Positions 1 through 10,631 of a stretch of 64,000 bases of DNA are shown here, in pieces. Under the pieces are notes generated by a model. The model did not search any database and had not been told where the DNA came from. It saw only the letters and a list, made by a program, of their open reading frames with translations. The number at the start of each line of letters is the position of its first letter. The first letter of the stretch is position 1. Position numbers and translations under genes: made by a program. The stretch is from Blattamonas nauphoetae (taxonomy: Eukaryota; Preaxostyla; Oxymonadida): contig JARBJD010000324.1 in the NCBI GenBank assembly GCA_033064195.1, positions 16,194 to 80,193 of the forward strand, written 5' to 3'.

Positions 1-1502
1 AACGAGCATCGAATAACTTCCTTCCAGAAGTGTCACTCCCTTCACTGTGATTGTTGTCGTGTTCGCATCTTTTGGAATCGCTGTTGCAGAGAAGAGCTGA
101 GGTTGAACCTCCCCAGGAAGCACGAAGGAGCGGAGTTTGTATTCGGCTTCTGGATGAATCCCATCTGTTCCCGACGATACGGTCGCTATTCCAATCGACG
201 AGTTATGTCCACTCGCGTCGAACACCACGAACACCAAACGAGGCACAAGGCAGCCTTCCAACAGAACCCCCATCGCTCCTCCAATCACTTCCTTCGTCCT
301 CACTTTCACTGATGCTACATTTCCATTGATCGTGACTGTGCATGCTTCGACAGTCGGTTTGGACGTGATCTGCGAGACGAGTGTGCTGTTCGCTGTCATC
401 GTCGGTTGAAAATATACATTCGGAGCACCCGACGTCGAAGTTTCAACATTTTCAGCCGAACAGCCTCGAAAGAGAAGAGATGTCAGAAAAGTGAAGGACG
501 TGATCATGGAAATGCCGAGTGTTGCGCTCTCGATCACCTTGAAGTCGACAAACGAGCAATTAGTGACAGTTGCGACGGAAATGTTGTAAATCGCGACAGC
601 AGAGGCATATTGTGCCTCAGCTTTCTCAAAACAGAGTCGCTGATCGACGCCAACGTTCACTTTCCGTTGATCACACATCCGCCATAGTTCGTTCGTAGTT
701 CCGTTGATTTACATTCCGTGAACGTCAGCTGATCAATTTCGAGCTTATTTTGCGTATTTTCTGGGCAGATGATGTTTATCGTGCCTCCATCATCGTTCTC
801 GGCGGTGACATGGTTGACGTGGAAGGAACACTGTCGGACAGTGAGGGAGGCCCCAGAAGACATAAATATCGCGCCTCCGCCATTGAATGAGCCGACTGCG
901 GTGATCATCTCTCGGAAGGTGCAGAGGGTGAAGGTTGGGGAGGTGATCGGAGATGAGGCGTCGAAAGTGAAGCGCTGAGATGATGTTGTGTAGTTCTTGT
1001 TGGGATATGAAGCTGGTGCATTCGATTCGCGGATGCAGGAAGTGAAGGTGGTGTTCAGGCAGGCCAGATTTCCTCCAAGATTCGCATCCAACATTGTCGT
1101 CCCACTGTCATGATTCGAGCTTCGCGACACGCAACACCCAATTCTGTTTTGCTGTTGCAAACTCCCAAACCTGTTCTGGTTTCCCCAAATTGGAGTTCGG
1201 TTGCTGGAAGTGAGCTCAGAAGTTGAGCTAGTCGGCTGGAGACACGGGCTGTGGTGAAGTTCGGAGTGGTTTCTAACATGGGAAATTGCTGCAGAGATCA
1301 GTGGGTGACTCCTTGCGTGATATTTCTCATGATCGGCATGGATGGACCAGGAGAGAATCATGACACAAATTTTGTGAGTTTCCAGCAATTCATCACTTGT
1401 GGGCAGGGAGACTCTCCAAGCCTGCAACACATTTCTGAGGTGTGAGTTGAGATTTCGTGATTGAATTTCATCATTAATTCGGTAGATCACGACTCGTTGC
1501 AA
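1..1502 (-). pseudogene. Right-handed beta-helix surface protein, frame-broken, runs off left edge
   Basis: The minus strand encodes a beta-helix surface protein read from about 1,260 down to the window edge. Residues such as CLNTTFTSC, GGGAIFMSSGA and FTECKSTE repeat the short hydrophobic/Cys/Asn rung pattern of pectin-lyase-like folds, and are homologous to the gene at 25.3 kb. The frame stops at a TGA near 655, but the next frame continues in register as far as base 1 with the C-terminal region typical of the family (PTVEACTVTING, then AEYKLRSFVLP). One missing base near 655 therefore separates the two halves. The first codon at 1,502 is TTG, so the real start is unknown. The protein is presumably on the cell surface, by analogy with the complete relative at 33.3 kb. 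The frameshift could be decay or an assembly indel. Confidence 0.68.
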
Positions 1503-2093
1503 TCAGGAGAGATGGAGCAATATATTCGAATTGTGGAGGAGAGATGGCACGAGATTCGGAAGGTAGATCAGAAAAGTGAGCAGCGCCACGAGAGAATCAG
1601 AGAGTAACATCGAGGGAGGTCAGAGATCGAGTGTCGAGGATCAATCTGAAGGATGATTAGAAGAGAAGGCAATCATGAGAAGAATTATATTAAGGATAGA
1701 TTAACCATGCCAAAATAGGACTGAAGAGTGTGATCAAGGGAAGAAATCTCGAAGATAAACAAAGAATTGAACAACGAATGGAAACCTGCAGAATCTATCA
1801 CTCAAACAGTTCAAATTTCGTCAAGAATAGGCCAATGAGATCCTTAGTGACGAAATTGATATAATTGGAGACAAACAAGCGTGATTTGACCTGATCTTCA
1901 CGAAGATCTGAATGAAGACTTATTGTCGGATGACAGAACACAATGTTAGCATGAAACTGATTGAAAATTAAAATTTACACGGATATTGGGTCTTTCACTT
2001 CGGAATTCTGAATTATTCCAAATTTGAACAGTAGAAAGTTTCTGAGATCAAAAAAGCTGAGATCGATGAGATCAGTATCAAAGGTCTGGTTAT
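1503..2093. other. Intergenic, nothing recognised
   Basis: AT-rich sequence between the beta-helix gene and the nested transposons. I see no coding frame, RNA gene or repeat in it. Confidence 0.5.
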
Positions 2094-2556
2094 GAATCTT
2101 TGGCATGGGTTAAGTAAGTCGGGTTAAGTTAAGAGAGTCGGGTTGGAGGTTAAGAGAGTCGGGTCAACAGTATTTCAGATATCATTTTCAAGTCACGAGA
2201 TAATTATGATATTATTCTTTTTTGTTGACATTAACATCGTTTTCCAGCTGAATGATCGAGGAAAGTGTCTCTGATTCACTACGATCCTCATCTCATTTTT
2301 TTCTGTTTTGAGTTCTAGGTCGTTTGAAAATCTATGATCGAGCAAGTATCAGAATATTGATGGAATCTCACAAATGGACGTATATACGATATAAAATTCA
2401 CTTTTTGTTGACAATAGAGAGAAAAAAGTGACAAAGAAAAAGTTGACTTTTTCCACTCTTTTGATCAGCAATTCCTTGTGAAATGTCATCTCGTGTAATG
2501 AAAACAACATTAAAATGATTGGTACTTTGTTCAGTGTTAATTTGATATATCGTTCC

Positions 2557-4232
2557 TATACTGGACTGACCGAGGTGACCGGTCACTTTTTTCAAAAAAG
2601 TACTGACGGTCAGTGACCGGGGGTTTTTAAAATATGGGTCAGATCTCAGAGGTGACAAGAAGAAATTGAAAGGTAAGACTTCATCTTCTTTGAAGAAACG
2701 ATTGTTGATCGAGTTCTAAGGGCATATCTGGTTGATTTCTGGAAATAGAGACCAAAACTGAAAAAAGGATGAGTGACCTCATCGTGATTGGGCTGATCAT
2801 AATTGTTTCTGTTCATTTCTCCATTAAACCTTCATTCTATGAGTCGAAGTTGATACGAATAGCATTTAACAAACAATAAACGAATTGGAGAGATATTTTG
2901 AGAAATGAGTGAACGAAGAGTGAATCTGGACCGATCTTCCTGCATATCCTCATTTTTGTTCTAAATTAGAGTAAATACGAAAAGAGAGAGGTAAAAAACG
3001 GGGACACGACGTACGGTCAGCGCAGTTCATCATCAGATTGTCCAATCTGGATCAGCGGTTGATCTTTCTCGTTTTTAACATTATATCAATCATCGACGGT
3101 GTTACAACTTCGAGAAAAAACAAAAAGGAGATGTTATATGAGAGTGAGATAAACCGTGACAGCATTTTGGCAATGTCTCGTCTGATCATGACGGGTGGTT
3201 TGATAATATCCATTTCAGATGGTTTCCATCATTAATTAAGTCCTAAATAAGAGAAAATCAATAAAGAGAGAGGTTAATCGAGAGAGAAACAAACTGTACG
3301 AACAGTTGTGCGGTTCGATATCCGATCAGAACAGCCCGTTTGATCCATCTCACTTCACATCTCGAATATTACATACTATGTCTTAAAAATAGATAAAAAC
3401 AAAAAGGAGAGAGGTAACAAGAGAGAGAAACATACCGTGTGAACAGTTCAGCCACTCACTGTCCGATCAGGACAGACTGTGAGATCATTCTCATTTCACA
3501 AAGTATCTATCGTGAATGAAGTCCTGAATCATTTATAAACCGAAAAAGAGAGAGGTAAAATGAGAGGGAGACAAACTGTGACAACACTTCGCATCAGATT
3601 TCTTGATCAATCCGGACAGTTTGATCATAGTCATGTCACATTCGATCTATCTAACATTGAGTCAAAAAAATGAGAAAAAGCAAAAAAGAGGAATGAAAAA
3701 TAAGAGAGAAGTATGCCATAAACGCTCTTGATCGTTCCATTGTCCAATCAGGACTGGTGGTTCGATCCTTCTCATTTCTCCATTCTATTTATCATCGTTT
3801 TTATTCTAAAGAAGAGAAACAACAAAGAGAGAAATGATAAAATAGAGTAAGGCACACAGCGACGGCAGATCACAGCTCATTGCCCCAACAGAGCTGGTGG
3901 TTTGATCCTTCTCATTTCACCATTGTATCATCCTTGGATTGTTTTCTAAATAAGAGGAACAACAAAGAGAGAGAGGTTAAAGAGAGTAAGACATACGATG
4001 ACAGCGTTTCATCAACTCAATGCCCCAAGAGGAGAGGCGGTTTGATATTTCTGATTTCATCATACTAACATTCTTCAATTGAGTTCGAAATAAGATAAAC
4101 AACAAAAAGAGACAGGTTAAAGAGAGGAAGACATACGATGAGGGCATTTCAGGATCTCAGCACTTGATCTGACCCTTAGAAGCAAAGGTCACTGACACTG
4201 ACCGAGCTCATGAGCTCGGTCAGTCCAGTATA
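2557..4232. mobile_element. Nested hAT-like non-autonomous transposon
   Basis: Perfect 18-bp terminal inverted repeats (TATACTGGACTGACCGAG at the left, its reverse complement at the right) are flanked by a perfect 8-bp target duplication ATCGTTCC at 2,549-2,556 and 4,233-4,240. Subterminal repeats of the type GGTCAGTGACC and GGGTCAGATC occur near both ends. An 8-bp duplication and short inverted repeats are typical of hAT elements. No transposase frame is present; most of the 1.68 kb interior is a tandem array of about 140-bp units. It inserted into the older GGCATG-ended element. A related end appears at 35.5 kb. Confidence 0.72.
2970..4170. repeat. Tandem array, ~140-bp unit, about nine copies
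   Basis: A motif of the form AACAAAGAGAGAGGTTAAAGAGAG followed by a GACA/CAGC core and a GGTTTGAT(C/A) tail recurs at about 2,980, 3,113, 3,260, 3,398, 3,542, 3,675, 3,817, 3,958 and 4,097, giving spacings of 133-147 bp. Copies are diverged, more so towards the left. The array forms the body of the nested hAT-like element. Confidence 0.75.
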
Positions 4233-4347
4233 ATCGTTCCTCGGGTAGTTGCTAGAATAGAGGAAACCCGACTCTCTTTACCTCCGACCCGACTCTCTTA
4301 ACCCAAGCCGAATCTTTTATGCTGGTTCGATCATTTCTTCATCTTGA

Positions 4348-5412
4348 ATGAGTGAGGGACTCTCAGAAAATCCAGCTGATTCTCGTAGCTCAGCTTTCTT
4401 CTTTCAGATTTCTAAATTTCGAAAACTCTTACCCATCGTCGAAAAGCACTGCTCATCCATTTCATCCCCACAGACAAAATCCACTTGTTCGACCATCTTC
4501 CTCTCTTTGCTGGAGCTAGTCAAGGAGGACCATCCATTTGACGATGATCAGGAGGAGATGGCCGAGAATCTTCTGTCCGTTTTGAGTCCATCGTCTCGTT
4601 TCTTCAGCACCGATGATTTGTTGTACGACCTCGTTCCAAATCATGAAGATCCAAATTTGGGTCTCGTTGAATCGATCCAGACTCTCCTGTCAGCGCGGAG
4701 CCGCCGAATTGTTGAAGCGACGCTCTCATTTCTTTTGGCCACAATTGACAATTCAGGCTCTGGTCAAAAATTGAGGCTGATCTCTCACAACATCGTCACA
4801 AGACTCTTTGCTGCTCTCCAACCACGTCTGGAAGCACTTCCAAAGGATCTGAAGCTGGAGGACAGAATCATCGCTGTTCTCTCGTCACTCCTGCCGTTCT
4901 CGTATTACATGAAGATGAACTTCCCACATGACACAAATTCCGGAAGGGCAGCATTTGAGACGTGGTTGACGCTTGGAGTGGCACCATGCAGTGATTATCT
5001 CGTGTATATGAGCAAGAATCGTGTCTGGCCTTTCGCTCTCAACACAGGGACATTTACTGCACTTTTGGGGTCTTTTTTGTTCACAATTCCGTTCTACTCG
5101 TCGCCTCTCGCTATGGATTCGTACGTGTCCTTCTCAATGTGCTACTTCAACTCATTCACTCTCCCTGAAGCAACAGACAACAATGGCGACATATTCAAGA
5201 GCATTCAAACCACCCTCTCAGACTATAAGACAATCGGAGGGCAGGTGGCTGCGAACGGAAGGGAAGCCCTTCGAATATGGCAGAACGAAGGGTTGGATGA
5301 CACTGTCGACAAACACTTGACAAAGCCGTCTCGAAACCAACTTTGGTCGGCGGTTAGTTACGCTGAGCTGTTTGGGCGCCTGGTTGGAATGAACTTTTTC
5401 ATCGGATTTTGA
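4348..5412 (+). CDS. ARM/HEAT-like helical protein, oxymonad expanded family
   Basis: A 354-residue protein starting at ATG 4,348. It is entirely alpha-helical in character, with repeated Leu-rich helices (ETLSFLLATI-type, HNIVTRLFAALQPR, VDKHLTKPS, a GMNFF-type C-terminal end). I recognise these as the signature order of a large hypothetical-protein family in Blattamonas-type oxymonads that is usually 350-400 residues, so this copy looks full length. The fold is probably an ARM/HEAT-type scaffold, giving a protein-protein interaction role; the partner is unknown. No signal peptide or membrane segment is visible, so it is likely cytosolic. The nested transposon pair ends 38 bp before the start codon, so its promoter may have been displaced or replaced. 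The frame is unbroken, unlike most neighbours. Confidence 0.72.
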   Translation: MSEGLSENPADSRSSAFFFQISKFRKLLPIVEKHCSSISSPQTKSTCSTIFLSLLELVKEDHPFDDDQEEMAENLLSVLSPSSRFFSTDDLLYDLVPNHEDPNLGLVESIQTLLSARSRRIVEATLSFLLATIDNSGSGQKLRLISHNIVTRLFAALQPRLEALPKDLKLEDRIIAVLSSLLPFSYYMKMNFPHDTNSGRAAFETWLTLGVAPCSDYLVYMSKNRVWPFALNTGTFTALLGSFLFTIPFYSSPLAMDSYVSFSMCYFNSFTLPEATDNNGDIFKSIQTTLSDYKTIGGQVAANGREALRIWQNEGLDDTVDKHLTKPSRNQLWSAVSYAELFGRLVGMNFFIGF

Positions 5413-5479
5413 GGAATAATCGAGTTTTGAGTCGATTATGTTTTGATCACGTCCGAGAGCTAAATTGTGTTATATTGAG

Positions 5480-6339
5480 AGATTTTCACACTGTTTTTGT
5501 CAAAAACAGGTCATCAAAGAAAGATACGGTGTAAACCAACAGGTTGTGACAAGTATGAGCAAATAAACGAACAAGGCTCGTGTCACTATCAAATCCTACC
5601 CGAACAAGCGCAGATATCCCCTCAACCAGTTCTCGTTCTGTGGCAAAATCCCCAAGCGTATCTCCAAGCTGTTCACGGAAGGCATCAAAGGCAGATGTTG
5701 GACTTGTAAGGCGACAAAAAACAATTGATGGTGTTCCTCTCCTTCGGCAGGGCGAAGCAAACCATCGTCGCCTTGTTTCGAGTCGTTTGGGTTTTGACTC
5801 ACACTCAACGGTGATTGGTGGTTGATGACGGAAGGAGAGGATTGTGGTGTGTTGTCTTGAACGATGTTTGTTGGATGGGGACTTGTTTGTGGGTTGGTGA
5901 CTCCTTTGTCTTTCGGCAAGAAGTTTGGTGCGTTTTTCTTCATTTGGGAAGTCTGACCTTGAACTTGGGGTACAGAAAGAGTCGAGACCACTGGTTGGAG
6001 GATCTGTACGGACAGTTTCGCCTGAAGGGGCTGAGGAGGAGCAGGAAGAGTGAAGGGGTGTGCGAGTGAGAACTGTTTGAGACTTTGGGCTGGTGGATCT
6101 GCTGAAGGAGATGTTGAGAATTGCATTGAGCAACGGGCAACGGTGGTAATTGCTTGCGGTTCTCCTTTTTCTGTTTCAGGGAAGTGGACTTCTTTGTCTG
6201 ATGGAGGTGATTCACAAAACGGCCATGAAGTAATCCGTCGGTGTGTATGACTGGAGATGGAAAAGAATGCAGTATCAGTCGTTTCTTCGCTTTCAGATGA
6301 ACAGATGGAGGGGTTGGTGTCAGCTGAGGACCGATCCAT
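5480..6339 (-). pseudogene. Family A fragment (copy A0), frame-shifted
   Basis: One minus-strand frame (6,339-5,596) starts at ATG and carries the family segments HTHRR, VHFPET and the shared module PNDSKQGDDGLLRPAEGE. A second, overlapping frame (to 5,486) carries DAFREQLGDTL, which matches AFRDQHGETL in copy A1 at 8.2 kb. The two conserved parts lie in different frames, so the copy is frame-shifted or its splicing is not resolved. The composition is Ser/Pro/Gln-rich and probably disordered. Function unknown. It lies directly downstream of the 505-codon frame at 6,420 and may be the tail of the same tandemly duplicated locus. Confidence 0.5.
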
Positions 6340-6419
6340 GTGAAAATATTGTTGATTGTGAATCGTAATCGACGGTGTCGGGACGTTGAGGTGAGAAGAG
6401 GTGGCTCGTTCCCAATGTC

Positions 6420-7937
6420 CTAAGAAGTGTCATCCATGTCCTCAGAATTGTCCACTGAACCGTACAATTCGAACAAATCAATCTGATTCCAATCATCAGT
6501 CGCAGGCTGCTCCCCAATGTCGTCGAGTGGTCTGGCCGAGAGGAACGGGGGATCGTTCTCCGACTCGACAGATGTATCTACAATCGCTGGAGGAGAGATT
6601 GGGACGTGTGGGGATGGTGTGCTCGGGATCGAGAGTATATCTTCTTCTGCGAATTCGTTGTCGGAAACTCCGTGATCAGACAATGTTTCCGGGGCGTGGG
6701 TGAATGTGGAACTTTTGGTTGAGATGACATCCTCTTCAGCTGAAGCGGTGTTCAAAGATATCTCCAACGATGCGGTTGTTGGAATTTGTGCGTTGGTGGT
6801 AGTTGAGCTGTCAATCTCGCTGTGTGATGACGACGAAGAATCGGAGAAGGAAGAATAAGGTTCATCATTGGAGTGAATCCCAGAGGAGTCAAAAACACGA
6901 TTTGGCTGAACATGTTTAGCACGGACTAACGTTGATTGCTCACCAAGAGAGTGGGAATCCGGAAAGTGGGTTGGAAGAGCTAGGGGAGGAGGGAGAGGGG
7001 GTGTACTTCCGTTGATAAGTTGGAGGGCAGTTTTGGTACGCAAATCTCCCGAGTATTGGAGATTTGGAGTCGTTGCTGATCGGTCACGAGTGCGGGGAGT
7101 GTTTAGATTTCGTCCCTCTTCGTTGACAGATTTAAGGGCATCATCGCACCCCAACAGTTCCGAATATTGTGGATTTGGAGTAATATTCGACAGTGTCGGT
7201 ACGGAAAGTGGGGAAGCAGAGGATGGTGGTGATATGATGGTCTCGGCTGGTTGAATGGACCTTGAAATGTTTTCCTTCATTTGACGAGTCAGAGCTTGAT
7301 CCTTTCTTGTATCTGTGTAAGGCAGAGCAATTATATGTTGTGTGGATCGATCCTCTCCAATCAAAAAGTGAGGCACATCGCCCGACTCGAATTCGAGAGA
7401 ATTTGGAGGGTTTGGAGTGTAGATCATAGGTGAGAGGACAGGAGGGAGTTGATTTGGACTCGCTGTGGGTGGTGATGGCTGGTTAAGCACGGGGGTGGAT
7501 TGGAGATCCATTGTGTCGAGCCCAGTTGACAGATAGACTTGAGATTTAGGAGAGAATGATGACGATCCACCAATTTCAATCTCATAAATTGGATTTTGAC
7601 AGATTCTATCGATTAGAGCTGAATCCTTCATCCTGAGCATGCTTTCCGTTGTTGTGCCTTGGTCGTTGGGATCATGCTCTACCCATTCATAAGGAATTGC
7701 CTTGCTATCTGTAAGGGATCCCAAAAACTGTCGTTGTGCTGTCACAACTTCCTTTTTTGTGTCCGGTCTCCGTGGGAGACTGAAAATAAGATAAATGTCT
7801 GAGAAAAGAAGAGAAGAAGTAGAAAGTACCATCGTCCGGAACTGAAAATGATGAAAATAAGAGAGGAAAAGAATACCCGTGTTAAATGGACGCTCTTTGA
7901 GAACAATAGAGCGCGAATACATTCCATCATGGCCCAT
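6420..7937 (-). CDS. Family A protein, Ser/Pro/acid-rich (copy A1, 3' part)
   Basis: A 505-codon minus-strand frame. The conserved part begins near 7,790 with LPRRPDTKKEVVTAQRQF, followed by PYEWVEHDPND and ICQNPIYEIEIGGS. The same block occurs in copy A2 at 11.4 kb (LPRRPYTKHEVVTALRR and so on), which shows selection on this frame. The rest is low complexity, rich in Ser, Pro, Thr, Asp and Glu, with two copies of the shared module (YSELLGCDDALKSVNEEG). Candidate short introns (GTATTC...TTTTCAG, 35 nt; GTACTT...TTTTCAG) lie just upstream of the conserved block, so the first ~45 codons of the frame are probably not exon and the gene likely continues into 7,999-8,974. No family known to me; role unknown, perhaps a secreted or surface-associated disordered protein. 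Confidence 0.5.
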   Translation of the reverse strand: MGHDGMYSRSIVLKERPFNTGILFLSYFHHFQFRTMVLSTSSLLFSDIYLIFSLPRRPDTKKEVVTAQRQFLGSLTDSKAIPYEWVEHDPNDQGTTTESMLRMKDSALIDRICQNPIYEIEIGGSSSFSPKSQVYLSTGLDTMDLQSTPVLNQPSPPTASPNQLPPVLSPMIYTPNPPNSLEFESGDVPHFLIGEDRSTQHIIALPYTDTRKDQALTRQMKENISRSIQPAETIISPPSSASPLSVPTLSNITPNPQYSELLGCDDALKSVNEEGRNLNTPRTRDRSATTPNLQYSGDLRTKTALQLINGSTPPLPPPLALPTHFPDSHSLGEQSTLVRAKHVQPNRVFDSSGIHSNDEPYSSFSDSSSSSHSEIDSSTTTNAQIPTTASLEISLNTASAEEDVISTKSSTFTHAPETLSDHGVSDNEFAEEDILSIPSTPSPHVPISPPAIVDTSVESENDPPFLSARPLDDIGEQPATDDWNQIDLFELYGSVDNSEDMDDTS

Positions 7938-7998
7938 AGTGATTTTTGATCAAAAGACATGGTGGCCCAAAAGTAATCCAGTGAGAATGACCTGAATG

Positions 7999-8974
7999 TC
8001 AAGAAAAGGTAAATAACTGAAGTTTGATGGAGCGTGCACATTCCTTTTCTGATGGAAGTGACCGGTGCAACGGCCACGAAAATCTCCGTCGGTGTGTGTG
8101 ACGACAGATGGAAGTGAATGCAGGAACAATCGTCTCTTCGCGTTCAGAGCAACTAATGGAGGGGTCGGTGCCAGTTGAGGACCATTCCGTGTCCGAATCG
8201 TTCAGTGTCTCTCCATGCTGGTCACGGAAGGCCTCAAAGACAGATGTTGGAGTCTGAGGACACGAACAAGCTTCTGTTGAACTCAATTGTTCCGCGGAAA
8301 AGGGCTTGTTGACGGGAGAAGGTAAATTCACCTCGAATTGTTGTTTTAGTGGTTTTAGCGTGTGAAGAGTGGCCTCCTTCTCTTTGTCTGGAAAATCTCT
8401 CTCAGGGACAGTTGCGATCATCTGGACATTTTGTGATCCCCTTTGTCACCTGAGAGTCACATTTGAGCAACAATTCTCCATGCAGTCGAGCATTCATTGG
8501 GAACGAATTGATGTGCAAGGTTGACAACTTGGTTGAGAAGTGGGGAACGGGAGTGGAAACGAGTTGAGCTCTGTTCCGAGCATGCCGTGTCGAACCAGTA
8601 ACTGTTGGAATGGTTCCTCGGTGAGGTATTCGAGTTGGATGGTGGGGGGGACGTCGGGTGGATTCGACGGTTAACAGAAAGGTTAATTCACTTTGAGATG
8701 GGATATGCTGTCCGTGTCCAAAAAATACGTTCAGAGTCTTTAGAACAATCCTCATATCACCATCGGGAATCAGAGATCGAGACAACTTTAAAGAGCTCTG
8801 GAAAGCTCTTTGCTTTGTTTTCGAATGTGGAACGAGCTCGAAGCGGATCAATTGAGTCAATACATCATCGGAGATGTTCCAACCTCCCTTCACGTCATTC
8901 ACGATGGAGATTATGACTGCTGAATCTGTTTCGCTTGAAACTACTGATGCTGGGGTTTTTTTGAGGATATACAT
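7999..8974 (-). CDS. Family A gene, 5' exons (copy A1)
   Basis: ATG at 8,974 opens a 190-codon frame whose conserved portion (FQSSLKLSRSLIPDGDMRIV, HPTRIPHRGTIPTV, MNARLHGELLLKCD) recurs in copies A2-A4. That frame ends at a TGA, but a 28-nt GT-AG intron at 8,422-8,449 joins it in phase to the next frame (IATVPERDFPDKEKEATLH), which continues to 7,999 through SVFEAFRDQHGETL and HTHRRRFSWP. Copy A3 has an intron of identical length at the homologous place, which supports the model. The downstream part is probably the 505-codon frame at 6,420-7,937. Function unknown. There is no obvious signal peptide. Confidence 0.55.
8422..8449 (-). other. 28-nt intron in family A gene
   Basis: On the minus strand this segment begins GTGAC and ends TCCAG. 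Removing it fuses two conserved frames at phase 0. The homologous segments at 15,424-15,451 and 22,563-22,590 have the same length and the same GT/AG ends. Confidence 0.6.
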
Positions 8975-9200
8975 CTGTGGTGAAGCATCTACTACATCGA
9001 GATTTCCGTTCTATCGGCAAATTTCGTTATTAGACAACATATCAGAAAGAGACTGAAAAGAAAAGTCCATTATGGGAAATGGCGAGAGTTGATCGGGAAG
9101 GAAAGAGGTTATAATCTCCTTAACGGGAGATGATAACGAACATAGAGAACATAAAAATATAAGATTTTAACGGTTGCTTCTTTATTGTGGATGACATTTC

Positions 9201-10631
9201 TTATTCCGAACTGCGATCCACATGCTGTATCCCAATGTCACCGTCTGCAGACTGGTGAAACGGAGGCTCGTCCACTTCATATTGAGGCGTATGTGATGGT
9301 TGAGGACTTGAATAACGAACGGTGGATGTTCCAGTATCACGATCTGGGATATCTAAGTCATCATAGTCGTCCTCATCATCGTCGGATCTGGACGGGGGAG
9401 ACGGAAGTGAGTCTCCTGATTTGCCAAACTGGTCCATGTCGTTTTGAGTGTTCCCGGCTCGGTGGTTTCTTTCTTCTGCTGAAAGGTGGTTTGAAAATGA
9501 ACTAAAATGCGAAGAGTGGAGGGAGGATGCGAGCTGAAAGCCATTATCCAAGTCATACGGATCTTCGGAATCGTCATCACCTGACCAAGACATGGAGATG
9601 GATGAGAATGCGGATGATAGAGATTGTGAGATTTCTCCTGATGTCCCCATTCTATCATGCTGTTCGGTTGTGTATGATGCAGAAACTTGGTCAGAACTGT
9701 GTTTCGAACCAATGGGAATGAACAACCCATTTGCAGTCATGTCCTCGTAATCTGGTGTATTAAACAAATATGGCTGGTTTTGCGGTGACGAGGGAATAAG
9801 ATATGAAGAGAAAGAAGATGACTCCGAATGGATCGAAAACTGTTCAGAAGGAGATTCTGGGATTCCTTGTTGGTTTTCGAGTCCATCATGCTGTTCCGTT
9901 GAGAAAGATAAAGATGGATCTTGATTATTGGTCGAGACATCGCGATCATCTTGTGACTTGTGTTCCGAATGTGGATGGCCTGGAGAGGGTTGCAGTGGGA
10001 TTTTTGGAGAGAAGCGAGTTGGACGAGGAGTTTGTTGGGGAGGTGTGATCTCTTTGAGTTTTGGAACGAATTCTGGGGCGTCTTTCCTCATTTGTCTTTT
10101 CTGAAAGGATCCAGACGTCGATGAACCACTGCGAGAGTGGGAATTCAGGTGTTCGACAATAACATCGAAAAAAATGAGCTGCAGAGGGATCCCTCCTTTT
10201 GCAGTCAGAAGTTCATTGTTTGGAGGCATGTCTCCCAAATTTTGGTGATTTGGAGTGGCTTCTGGAATGAAGATCACTGGGCAAGGATTTGGTTGGGAAG
10301 TTGTGATAGTTTGAGCTTTCGGTTTGAAGATCGGTGCGGATATAGTCATTTTTGAAGTTGGAACGAATCCAGACGCTGATGGCTCACCGTTCGGGTGAGA
10401 ATCCGGTTTGAGAACTGTGAGAGCGCATGGAAGGAATTGGGGGAGATTCTCTCCTTTGACAGGTTGAAGGGAAGCATCGCACCCCTCTGGTCCCGAGTTG
10501 TCGAGGTTTGGAGTCGCCGTCTGCGGTGATTGCCAGTTGAGAGGAGGAGATGATTGCGGACTCATTTTGTTGCGATCTGTCAATGGAGTGCTTTGAGACT
10601 CAGATGAATATAAAGCGAAGAGAACCAGCAT
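9201..10631 (-). CDS. Module-bearing Ser/Pro/Asp-rich protein (family A/B type)
   Basis: An uninterrupted 476-residue frame from ATG 10,631. The first residues (MLVLFALYSSES) could be a short signal peptide. The body is made of imperfect repeats of the shared module: SPQTATPNLDNSGPEGCD followed by LQPVKGE, then a second diverged unit around LGDMPPNNELLTAKGG. After it comes an acidic, Ser-rich C-terminal half with DDDEDDYDDLDIPD. No catalytic motif is visible and the protein is presumably mostly disordered. It overlaps the 3' end of the frame at 10,580-11,632 by about 50 bp on the same strand, so the two may be exons of one gene. Role unknown; export is only a guess from the N-terminus. Confidence 0.55.
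   Translation of the reverse strand: MLVLFALYSSESQSTPLTDRNKMSPQSSPPLNWQSPQTATPNLDNSGPEGCDASLQPVKGENLPQFLPCALTVLKPDSHPNGEPSASGFVPTSKMTISAPIFKPKAQTITTSQPNPCPVIFIPEATPNHQNLGDMPPNNELLTAKGGIPLQLIFFDVIVEHLNSHSRSGSSTSGSFQKRQMRKDAPEFVPKLKEITPPQQTPRPTRFSPKIPLQPSPGHPHSEHKSQDDRDVSTNNQDPSLSFSTEQHDGLENQQGIPESPSEQFSIHSESSSFSSYLIPSSPQNQPYLFNTPDYEDMTANGLFIPIGSKHSSDQVSASYTTEQHDRMGTSGEISQSLSSAFSSISMSWSGDDDSEDPYDLDNGFQLASSLHSSHFSSFSNHLSAEERNHRAGNTQNDMDQFGKSGDSLPSPPSRSDDDEDDYDDLDIPDRDTGTSTVRYSSPQPSHTPQYEVDEPPFHQSADGDIGIQHVDRSSE

Larger units (their letters stand above)
2102..4309. mobile_element. Outer non-autonomous DNA transposon (GGCATG-ended, 8-bp TSD)
   Basis: The left end reads GGCATGGGTTAAG and the right end is its inverse with one change (CTTAACCCAAGCC). 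Both are followed inward by copies of a subterminal unit containing TTAAGAGAGTCGGG. A perfect 8-bp direct repeat, GAATCTTT, sits immediately outside at 2,094-2,101 and 4,310-4,317. Removing the nested element (2,557-4,232) leaves about 520 bp, so the original insertion was MITE-sized and has no transposase of its own. The 8-bp duplication fits hAT, P or Merlin-type superfamilies; the ends do not decide between them. The 670-bp element at 19,654 has the same GGCATG tip, an 8-bp duplication and subterminal repeats, so the two may belong to one group. The right end lies about 30 bp before the start codon of the gene at 4,348. Confidence 0.72.

Noticed and set aside
2102..2166. GGGTTAAG repeats resembling telomeric DNA
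   Set aside because: They form the inverted ends of a transposon with an exact 8-bp target duplication.
7955..7985. GGTGGCCCAAAAGTAATCC, like a mariner tip
   Set aside because: Only one ~19-bp end is present, without a partner or TA pair that I could place. It may be a relic inside the family A gene but is not supported as an element.
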